A stretch of 64,000 nt of DNA, taken from the NCBI RefSeq assembly GCF_024343735.1, contig NZ_RJUE01000053.1:124001-188000 (forward strand), given 5' to 3'. Shown here one piece after another: positions 57,693 to 64,000 of the stretch (within the stretch, counting starts at the first letter, position 1; every line of letters starts with the position of its first letter). Source of the stretch: Lacihabitans sp. CCS-44. GTDB taxonomy: Bacteria > Bacteroidota > Bacteroidia > Cytophagales > Spirosomataceae. The position numbers and the translations under genes were made by a program. The notes beneath the pieces are model-generated. The model searched no databases. It worked only from the letters and a program-made list of their open reading frames with translations, and was not told where the DNA came from.

Positions 57693-59369
57693 ATGTTAAA
57701 ATCACTTTTTCGTAGAAAAAACATTGATCAAGCCATCAAAGATGTCAATTCTGTGGAACATGGTAGCGGCCTTGCCAAAGTACTTGGCGTCAGAGACTTA
57801 ACCATGTTCGGAATAGCGGCCATCATAGGTGCTGGTATTTTCAGTACCATCGGTCGAGCAAGCTTCAATGGTGGTCCCGCAGTTTCTCTTTTGTTCGTTT
57901 TTACCGCAATTGCCTGTGTTTTTACCGCTTTGAGTTATGCTCAATTTGCATCCACTGTACCCGTGAGCGGCAGTGCATATACTTATGCTTATGTGTCTTT
58001 TGGCGAACTTTTCGCTTGGATTATTGGCTGGGCATTGGTGCTTGAATATGCAGTTTCCAATATGGTAGTAGCCATTTCTTGGTCCGAATATTTTGTCAGT
58101 ATGTTGGAAAATATTTTCCGAGTCCATTTTCCTAGATGGCTGGCTATAGATGCTGGTACAGCAAAATTGGCTTATCAAGATGTTCAAAATGCAACCGCAA
58201 ACGGAACTTTAGGAGAAATAGCATCAAACATGAAGGCCTTGGCTCAAGCATACGTTGATGCTCCAACGATTGGTGGGATAAAAATCATATTTAATTTACC
58301 GGCGGGTGCCATAACTGCTCTCATTACCGCTCTGATTTACACAGGTATAAAAGAGTCTCGTAATGCCTCAAATATTTTAGTAGTAATAAAATTGGCGGTG
58401 ATATTATTGGTAATAGTCGGTGGCGTTTTTTACATTGATACTGCCAACTGGAAGCCATTCGCTCCCAACGGTATGAAGGGTGTTATGATGAGTGTGGCTT
58501 CTGTATTTTTTGCTTTTATTGGCTTTGACTCCATATCTACAACCGCCGAGGAGTGTAAAGATCCGCAAAGAGATTTGCCCAAGGCCATGTTGATTACCTT
58601 GGCTATTTGTACAGTATTATACGTGGTTATCACCTTGGTGCTTACGGGTATGGTAAATTATAAAGAATTGGGTGTTAATGACCCATTGGCTTATGTTTTC
58701 GAAAAAGTAGATTTCAACTGGATGGCTGGGATTATCTCCGTGAGTGCTGTTGTGGCTATTACAAGTGCTTTACTTGCCTACCAAGTGGGACAACCCCGTA
58801 TCTGGATGGTGATGAGTAGAGATGGCTTGCTTCCAAAGAAGTTTTCAAAAATTCACAAAAAATATAAGACTCCAAGTTTTGCAACCATCATTACAGGCCT
58901 TTTTGTAGGTATTCCATCGCTTTTTATGAATATGCAGTTTTTTATTGACCTCACGAGCGTAGGAACATTTTTTGCGTTTATATTGGTTTGCTGTGGTATA
59001 CTTTACATGGATCACACAGGTCTTAGCAAAAACTCCAAATTCAAAGTGCCGTATGTGAATGGCAAATTCATAATTGGCATCGTATTTCTTGGCGGTTTGT
59101 ACTGGACTCACTATTATACCGACGGAATATTTGCACATATTTCAGAAAAACCACTAATTGTTGTTTTTTGGTTGGCTTGGCTTACCATATCTGTTTTGGC
59201 CTTGAAATACAAATTTTCGCTTCTGCCAGTAATGGGAATTCTTACTAATTTGTACCTCATGACCGAGCTCGGCTGGTCAAACTGGCGAATGTTCCTGATT
59301 TGGGTTGTAATTGGAATCGCCATATATTTTCTTTACGGCTATAAAAACAGTAAATTGAACAAAGCTTAA
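57693..59369 (+). CDS. Amino acid permease (APC superfamily, cationic amino acid type)
   Basis: 558 aa with about 12-14 helices. The first helix carries the substrate-binding GIAAIIGAGIFSTIG (about residues 41-55). VLEYAVSNMVVAISWSEYF and FFAFIGFDSISTTAEECKDPQRDLPKAM (core FIGFDSISTTAEE) are signatures of the CAT/YfnA branch. It imports amino acids with protons in the inner membrane; the exact substrate is open. The next gene begins 6 nt downstream. Confidence 0.92.
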   Translation: MLKSLFRRKNIDQAIKDVNSVEHGSGLAKVLGVRDLTMFGIAAIIGAGIFSTIGRASFNGGPAVSLLFVFTAIACVFTALSYAQFASTVPVSGSAYTYAYVSFGELFAWIIGWALVLEYAVSNMVVAISWSEYFVSMLENIFRVHFPRWLAIDAGTAKLAYQDVQNATANGTLGEIASNMKALAQAYVDAPTIGGIKIIFNLPAGAITALITALIYTGIKESRNASNILVVIKLAVILLVIVGGVFYIDTANWKPFAPNGMKGVMMSVASVFFAFIGFDSISTTAEECKDPQRDLPKAMLITLAICTVLYVVITLVLTGMVNYKELGVNDPLAYVFEKVDFNWMAGIISVSAVVAITSALLAYQVGQPRIWMVMSRDGLLPKKFSKIHKKYKTPSFATIITGLFVGIPSLFMNMQFFIDLTSVGTFFAFILVCCGILYMDHTGLSKNSKFKVPYVNGKFIIGIVFLGGLYWTHYYTDGIFAHISEKPLIVVFWLAWLTISVLALKYKFSLLPVMGILTNLYLMTELGWSNWRMFLIWVVIGIAIYFLYGYKNSKLNKA

Positions 59370-59375
59370 TTTTTC

Positions 59376-60278
59376 ATGAAAAAAATCAAATTTAAGTTCT
59401 TAATTCTTTTCTCGTTAATAAGTTTGGGTGGTTTTGCCCAAGATTTTGACACCTTGAGTTTTGTTAAAAAAGGAGCAAAACTTGTAAAGATTTCGAGCCA
59501 ATTTAAGTTTACAGAAGGCCCAGCCGCTGACAAAAAAGGAAATGTGTTTTTTACTGACCAACCCAACAATAAAATCTGGAAATACGATACCAAAGGACAA
59601 TTGAGCGTATTTTTGGAAAATGCTGGAAGATCAAATGGCTTATATTTTGACAAAAAAGGGAATATTCTTTCATGTGCAGACGAGAAAAACCAACTGTGGT
59701 CTATTGATAAAAAGGGAAATCATACAGTTTTGTTAGATAATTACGAGGGAAAACTCCTCAACGGCCCAAATGACCTTTGGCAAGACAATAAAGATGGAAT
59801 CTATTTTACAGATCCATTTTACCCAAGAGATTATTGGACCAGAAAAACGCAGGAAATTGACAAAAAGCGTGTTTACTACCTGCCAAAAGGAGCCAAAGTA
59901 CCTCTAATTATGGATGAAGATTTTAAACAACCGAATGGGATAGTGGGCACAGCAGATGGCAAAAACCTTTTTGTGGCTGATATTGGTGCCAGCAAAACCT
60001 ACAAATACGACATAGATGAAAACGGGAAATTAACAAACCGTCAATTATTTGCCAAAATGGGCTCTGATGGAATGACACTGGACAACGAAGGAAACCTCTA
60101 TTTGACAGGAAGAGGTGTAACCGTTTTTGACAAAAACGGCAAACAAATAGCTAAAATCCCTGTGCCATCTGGCTGGACGGCCAATATTTGTTTTGGTGGT
60201 AAAAACCGTAAGCTATTGTTTATCACCGCCTCGGAGTCTGTTTACACTTTGGATATGAATGTGAAAGGGGTGAATTGA
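59376..60278 (+). CDS. Secreted SMP-30/gluconolactonase family protein
   Basis: 300 aa with signal peptide MKKIKFKFLILFSLISLGGFAQ. Six-bladed propeller: FTEGPAADKKGNVFFTDQPNNKIW, LNGPNDLWQDNKDGIYFTDPFYPRDYW (metal-ligand Asn/Asp), QPNGIVGTADGKNLFVADIGASK (Asn ligand), and KMGSDGMTLDNEGNLYLTGRG (Asp ligand). Members hydrolyse sugar lactones. Probably co-transcribed with the amino acid permease (6-nt gap). Confidence 0.9.
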   Translation: MKKIKFKFLILFSLISLGGFAQDFDTLSFVKKGAKLVKISSQFKFTEGPAADKKGNVFFTDQPNNKIWKYDTKGQLSVFLENAGRSNGLYFDKKGNILSCADEKNQLWSIDKKGNHTVLLDNYEGKLLNGPNDLWQDNKDGIYFTDPFYPRDYWTRKTQEIDKKRVYYLPKGAKVPLIMDEDFKQPNGIVGTADGKNLFVADIGASKTYKYDIDENGKLTNRQLFAKMGSDGMTLDNEGNLYLTGRGVTVFDKNGKQIAKIPVPSGWTANICFGGKNRKLLFITASESVYTLDMNVKGVN

Positions 60279-60286
60279 GATGAAGC

Positions 60287-61075
60287 TTAACGTGGTCTTA
60301 TGACTGCATTCGCAGGTTTTAGGCTATTTGACCTCCGTTTATCATTGTATAATTGAATGGCGTTTTTCATGGCTTTGCGGCCTTTCCAGACTTTCAATTC
60401 TTGCACAAAATTGTAAATACTAAGTCCAAAACTCACCCCACCTTGTAATTCTGGGCTTACATAAACCAACGGTATACTTGCTAATCTAGCGGCTGATCCT
60501 ATCCAAAAATTCCTTCTGTGGGTTTTAACATCATAAAGGCCATCTGAGAATATAAAATGACTTTGTTTGTCATACTTCCACATGACCTCTTCCATCTTTT
60601 TAGCCTTAACACGCTGACCATTAACCTTATATACGTAGTAAAAAAACCTATATCCTCGCTTCAAAATTGGAGCAGGAGGCAAAGTATCAATTTTTATTTC
60701 TGGAAATAAAATATTTTGTTTAGTTGCTAAGACATCCTTTGAAAGGACATCCTTAGTAGCCTTTTGATTGCTAAAAGTCCCCAAATTCTGATTTTTCAGA
60801 GCTGACAATAAAGCTAAATTTTCATATTCCTGATCTATAATATATTCCTTACCAGTTCTCCATATTATTTTATGAAGAGAGGATTTTGAAATTTCAAATG
60901 TTTCAGATGCCTGAGTGTTTGTTTTGACATAAAAAACCTTTAGGGCTTCAATATTTTTCACAAAAACACTTAAAGTATCCCCTTTTTTAGTGAGAATCCT
61001 GTCTTGAGAAAAAGAAGATGAAAAGATAAAACAACTGATTGTGGAATAAATAATGCTCTTAAAAAAAGAATTCAT
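60287..61075 (-). CDS. Hypothetical secreted protein
   Basis: 262 aa with a signal peptide (MNSFFKSIIYSTISCFIFSSSFSQ). The N-terminal part ILTKKGDTLSVFVKNIEALKVFYVKTN is the small beta unit often seen in the phylum (D-x-I-x-x-x-x-G-x-x-I). A second hydrophobic stretch around IGSAARLASIPLVYVSPEL may associate with membrane. The tail is basic (KGRKAMKNAIQLYNDKRR). Function unknown. It converges on the SMP-30 gene with an 8-nt gap. Confidence 0.65.
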   Translation of the reverse strand: MNSFFKSIIYSTISCFIFSSSFSQDRILTKKGDTLSVFVKNIEALKVFYVKTNTQASETFEISKSSLHKIIWRTGKEYIIDQEYENLALLSALKNQNLGTFSNQKATKDVLSKDVLATKQNILFPEIKIDTLPPAPILKRGYRFFYYVYKVNGQRVKAKKMEEVMWKYDKQSHFIFSDGLYDVKTHRRNFWIGSAARLASIPLVYVSPELQGGVSFGLSIYNFVQELKVWKGRKAMKNAIQLYNDKRRSNSLKPANAVIRPR

Positions 61076-61102
61076 TTAAATGTGGTTTCAAGAATTTGTA
61101 GC

Positions 61103-61137
61103 AAAAAAAAGACCAAAACTCTTTACAGTTATGGTCT
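61103..61137 (-). terminator. Terminator of the cupin gene
   Basis: Minus strand stem AGACCATAACT/AGTTTTGGTCT (one mismatch, loop of 6) followed by a T8 run, 20 nt after the stop. Confidence 0.75.
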
Positions 61138-61157
61138 AATGTTTAAAAAATCTTTTC

Positions 61158-61667
61158 TCACCTCCCAAAATCGTCCTGCACTCTAACGATATCATCTTCA
61201 TTAGAAGGGTTTTCTTTGTCGGTATGTTGCCAAATTTCGGCTACCACTCCCCAGCCATCTGCTCCCAAAAGTCTGTGTCTTTCTCCACATTTGAGGTTTA
61301 TAACTTGACCAATTTGTAGTGGTTGAGGTATGGTTTCTTTGTCGGTATCTGATATTACTACGCCTGCAACTCCACCTATCAGTTTCCATATTTCGGCTCT
61401 ACGGTGATGATATTGCCATGAAAGTCGCATCTGCGGAGCAACAACCAGAATCTTGGGACTAAGTTTTTCAAATCCAGCAAAATCGGCCAAACTCAAATGA
61501 GCAAAAAATCTTTTTATGAATGCCGGAGCTTGTGATTCATCTATCACAAAAAAGCCTCCCCATGGGCGATTTTGGTCTTTCGAAATAACAGAGAATCCTT
61601 CGTTTGTTATAAACTCTGCAATAGATTCAAAAACAAGTTCTTTTGTGTTGCTCTTTTCTAATTTCAT
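61158..61667 (-). CDS. Cupin protein related to mannose-6-phosphate isomerase (type II) C-terminal domain
   Basis: 169 aa. KDQNRPWGGFFVIDE opens the domain; ILVVAPQMRLSWQYHHRRAEIWKLIGGVAGV (core WQYHHRRAEIW) is the metal-binding cupin motif with paired His and a Glu, and GERHRLLGADGWGVVAEIW closes it. Bacteroidota homologues are labelled phosphoheptose or mannose-6-phosphate isomerase. It binds a sugar phosphate in the cytosol, but isomerase activity is not certain because the GDP-mannose pyrophosphorylase domain is absent. A terminator follows at 61103. Confidence 0.85.
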   Translation of the reverse strand: MKLEKSNTKELVFESIAEFITNEGFSVISKDQNRPWGGFFVIDESQAPAFIKRFFAHLSLADFAGFEKLSPKILVVAPQMRLSWQYHHRRAEIWKLIGGVAGVVISDTDKETIPQPLQIGQVINLKCGERHRLLGADGWGVVAEIWQHTDKENPSNEDDIVRVQDDFGR

Positions 61668-61805
61668 TTTTTATGAATTGGTTAAAAAACTCTTTTTTTG
61701 GTTTATCTTTTCCTTGCCATAATTTGTGTCCCTTTATCTGAAGTTTGTGCCCACACAAACTTTCTACCTTTTGCCACACATTGCTCTGGTTATCATCTCA
61801 AACTA

Positions 61806-61835
61806 CTTTCAGGTCCGACCTTTGGGTCTGACCGT
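61806..61835. repeat. Short palindromic repeat at era 3' end
   Basis: AGGTC-C-GACCT then GGTC-T-GACC; 26-27 of 30 positions match the repeat at 55911-55940. It ends 10 nt from the era stop codon. Confidence 0.75.
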
Positions 61836-61844
61836 AGCAATAAA

Positions 61845-62732
61845 TTAATATCCAAATCTCTCCAATTTGTTTTTTTGCTGCCGCCAATCTGGCTCCACTT
61901 TTATGTATTGTTCCAAGAACACTTTTTTTCCGAAAAACTGTTCCATTTCTTTTCTAGCCTCAGTGCCCACAACCTTTATTCGCTCTCCCTTATGCCCCAA
62001 CAAAATCGCTCTTTGAGTAGCTCTTTCCACATAAATTTCGCTAGAAACCTTTATGATGTCGTCAGTTTCTTTGAAGGCCGTAATCACGACCTCACAACTG
62101 TAAGGGACTTCTTTTTTATAGTTCAAGAATATTTTTTCTCGGATGATTTCGGCCGCAAAAAACCTTTCTGGCTTGTCAGTTAATTCCTCTTTCGGGAAAT
62201 ATGGCGGATGCACAGGCATCAAATTGATGATATTTTCCAGAAGGCCATCAATTCCTACTTTTTGCAGTGCCGAAATAGAAAGGATCAAACTTGGATTCAA
62301 AACCGCCTTCCAGTGATCTATCTTTTCTTGTACTATTTCTGGGGTTGATAAATCTATCTTGTTGATAATTAGGATTATTGGACTCTGACATTTCTGTAAT
62401 TTCTGAATTACGTCTTCCTCGTCGTATTTTTCATAAATATCGGTCACAAAAAGTATCACGTCACCGTCTTCAATAGAGCCATGCACAAATTCCATCATGG
62501 CATTGTGCAGCTCGTAAAGGGGCTTTATGATACCCGGCGTGTCGCTATAGACCAACTGAAAGTCAAAATCTGCGGTTTCGCCATTAACAATGCCCATTAT
62601 TCTGTGGCGAGTAGTCTGAGCCTTGGAGGTGATGATAGACAATTTCTCGCCCACTAGCTGATTCATCAAGGTAGATTTTCCTACATTTGGCTTGCCAACA
62701 ATACTAATAAATCCCGCCTTGTGTTCTTTCAT
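61845..62732 (-). CDS. era: GTPase Era
   Basis: 295 aa. G1 GKPNVGKST, G2 region TTRHRIMG, G3 DTPG, G4 NKID (INKIDLS) and G5 SALQ are all present. The C-terminal KH domain begins near residue 200 with EVPYSCEVVI and contains LGHKGERIKVVGTEARKEME (core GHKGERIK). Era binds the 3' end of 16S rRNA and assists 30S maturation. The start overlaps the upstream sulfatase gene by 4 nt (ATGA). Confidence 0.96.
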   Translation of the reverse strand: MKEHKAGFISIVGKPNVGKSTLMNQLVGEKLSIITSKAQTTRHRIMGIVNGETADFDFQLVYSDTPGIIKPLYELHNAMMEFVHGSIEDGDVILFVTDIYEKYDEEDVIQKLQKCQSPIILIINKIDLSTPEIVQEKIDHWKAVLNPSLILSISALQKVGIDGLLENIINLMPVHPPYFPKEELTDKPERFFAAEIIREKIFLNYKKEVPYSCEVVITAFKETDDIIKVSSEIYVERATQRAILLGHKGERIKVVGTEARKEMEQFFGKKVFLEQYIKVEPDWRQQKNKLERFGY

Positions 62733-64000
62733 TCTACTGTTAATCTGTTTTCTATCAATCTGTTTTGATATTGTTGGAGAAATCCTTTCGCCTGCAATTG
62801 CATTTCCACTAATTTTTGGGGCTCTTTCTTCGATAAATTGTTTTTCAGCAATGCCTCATTTGCAAAATTAAATAATCCCTGCGGTTTTTCGCCGTCAAAG
62901 AGCATAACATATTTTCCAGAGTGCCATTGGTAATTTTCAAAGTAGTTAATCGCATAATCTTTGTACTGATTTGAAAATACATTTTTGCCAAAAGCCAAAA
63001 ACGGTTTTTCGAATTTCAACAAGGCCATTAAACTTGGAAATATATCTATCTGTTGAATCATTTTTGCAGTTTTTGTAGGCTCTATTTTTTCCGGAAAGTA
63101 AAAGAAAATTGGTACTCTAAACCTACCAAGGTTATTGCTAAAGGCTGGTAAAGTTGCGTGCGAACTCGTATGATCTGCCGTGATAACAAAAACGGTATTT
63201 CGGAACCAAGGTTTATTTTTTATGGATTCAAAAAACCGTTTTAAGGCAAAATCTGTATAGCTGAGGGTTTCATAAATCGGATGTGGGCCTTTTTTAAATT
63301 TGCCTTTTAGATGACTTGGAATTTTGAATGGATCATGTGAGGAAAGCGTAAAAACAGTACTGAAAAAAGGCTGGTGAAACTGGTCAAGTTTTTTGCCAAA
63401 AAACTGCAAAAAAGGCTCGTCCCAAATACCCCAAATACCGTCCGAATCTGCTTCATTGGCGTATTCGGTTTTACCAAAATAATGGTCGATACCTGCCAAA
63501 TTGGCAAAAGACTGAAAGCCCATAGAGCCATTTGGGGCTCCATGAAAAAACGAAGTATGGTATCCCTTGGTTTTCAGAATGCTTGGTAAGCTATTCAACT
63601 TGTTGGTCGAAAATGGAGAAAGCACAAAAGGTTGCTTAAAGCTTGGTAGGCTGCACCAAATAGCCGGAAGAGCCTCAATAGACTTCTTCCCGTTGGCAAA
63701 ACTATACTCAGAATAGAATGACTTTTGCCTCAAAGAGTCCAAAAAAGGAGTGAACCCACCAGTTGTTTTGTCTTTATTTACAACTCCTGAAGCCTCTTCG
63801 CTGTAACTTTCAATAATAATAATCACAACATTGTAAGGCCTGAAAGTATTACTTGAATCGGCCAAATGAATAGGGTTGAATGCTTTTTCAAGCTCAATAT
63901 CATTTTGAAAAAACGTTAGCTTCTTAATTTTACTGCCGCCCAAGGTCTTGAAAATCGTAAAAGGCGTATTAAAAACCAATGCCGTATGATGCGGCTGTTC
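62729..64000 (-). CDS. LTA synthase-type sulfatase-family phosphoglycerol transferase, 5'-truncated
   Basis: The visible 3' part codes for about 423 residues; the N-terminal membrane helices lie beyond the right edge. The catalytic domain has NVVIIIIESYSEE (metal Glu), NGKKSIEALPAIWCSLPSF (Ser replacing the Thr nucleophile), SFFHGAPNGSMGFQSF, TVFTLSSHDPFKIP, and VITADHTSS (metal Asp-His). Such enzymes add phosphoglycerol or phosphoethanolamine to surface glycans in Gram-negatives. It overlaps era by 4 nt, so era is co-translated with it. Confidence 0.88.
   Translation of the reverse strand, partial: EQPHHTALVFNTPFTIFKTLGGSKIKKLTFFQNDIELEKAFNPIHLADSSNTFRPYNVVIIIIESYSEEASGVVNKDKTTGGFTPFLDSLRQKSFYSEYSFANGKKSIEALPAIWCSLPSFKQPFVLSPFSTNKLNSLPSILKTKGYHTSFFHGAPNGSMGFQSFANLAGIDHYFGKTEYANEADSDGIWGIWDEPFLQFFGKKLDQFHQPFFSTVFTLSSHDPFKIPSHLKGKFKKGPHPIYETLSYTDFALKRFFESIKNKPWFRNTVFVITADHTSSHATLPAFSNNLGRFRVPIFFYFPEKIEPTKTAKMIQQIDIFPSLMALLKFEKPFLAFGKNVFSNQYKDYAINYFENYQWHSGKYVMLFDGEKPQGLFNFANEALLKNNLSKKEPQKLVEMQLQAKGFLQQYQNRLIENRLTVE

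Noticed and set aside
61698-62183. Plus-strand open frame opposite era
   Set aside because: It overlaps conserved Era sequence (the KH domain); the translated product lacks family features.

Overview
The window looks like chromosome from a low-GC member of the Bacteroidota, most likely the order Cytophagales. The reasons are the near absence of Shine-Dalgarno sequences, many promoters with the Bacteroidota -7 element TANNTTTG placed 15-30 nt before starts, families confined to or typical of that phylum (DUF5606, DUF4296, DUF4395, the small 'ABC transporter ATPase' misnomer family, N-acetyl/N-succinylornithine carbamoyltransferase), and many secreted proteins and lipoproteins. Genus and species cannot be read from the sequence.

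Layout. 1-4.1 kb: a minus-strand operon led by a TetR regulator, running through DUF3995, a flavodoxin-fold quinone reductase, DUF4260 and a PaaI thioesterase into a TolC-type outer membrane protein and the start of a membrane-fusion protein (multidrug efflux). 4.2-6.1 kb: a secreted nuclease, a lipoprotein and DUF4395. 6.2-11.4 kb: a second TetR gene diverging from a complete type I secretion set (ABC exporter with a degenerate ATPase, HlyD, TolC). 11.4-14.3 kb: an MlaE/MlaF lipid transporter core and a predicted secreted alpha-toroid protein. 14.4-20.6 kb: SDR, DUF5606, thiamine pyrophosphokinase, class Ia ribonucleotide reductase large subunit with DnaA boxes upstream, and an MscS channel. 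20.8-22.6 kb: an AbiE toxin-antitoxin pair with its operator. 23-26.2 kb: MoeB/ThiF-rhodanese, RuvX, an M16-like protein without the zinc motif, and a repeat lipoprotein. 26.4-31.6 kb: nuoKLMN of complex I, detached from the rest of nuo. 31.6-36.8 kb: exonuclease, acyl-CoA dehydrogenase, AraC regulator and hypotheticals.

36.9-38.3 kb: an IS110-family insertion sequence inside a REP-like palindrome. Its 5' noncoding end can be read as a bridge RNA: a target loop holding a 10-nt match to the flanking target and a donor loop holding an 8-nt match to the element's own other end. This is the most informative signal in the window.

38.3-50.1 kb: nadC, alpha/beta hydrolase, M14 peptidase, a secreted M20 amidohydrolase whose start is out of frame by one base in a poly-A run, DPM1-like glycosyltransferase, DUF4296, DUF58 and its partner, a NeuD-type acyltransferase, a DJ-1/PfpI protein and the arginine-pathway carbamoyltransferase. 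50.2-55.7 kb: a ModF-like double ATPase, a membrane protein, a candidate secreted toxin with an overlapping small immunity-type gene, a DsbD-N-like protein and a beta-CASP nuclease. 55.9-64 kb: purH, amino acid permease, SMP-30 lactonase, a cupin, era and a truncated LTA-synthase-type sulfatase.

Several families of short palindromic repeats sit at the 3' ends of genes (20.76, 48.38, 55.91 and 61.81 kb, plus the IS target). Everything here is read by eye. Family assignments come from motif recognition, and no database search was run.
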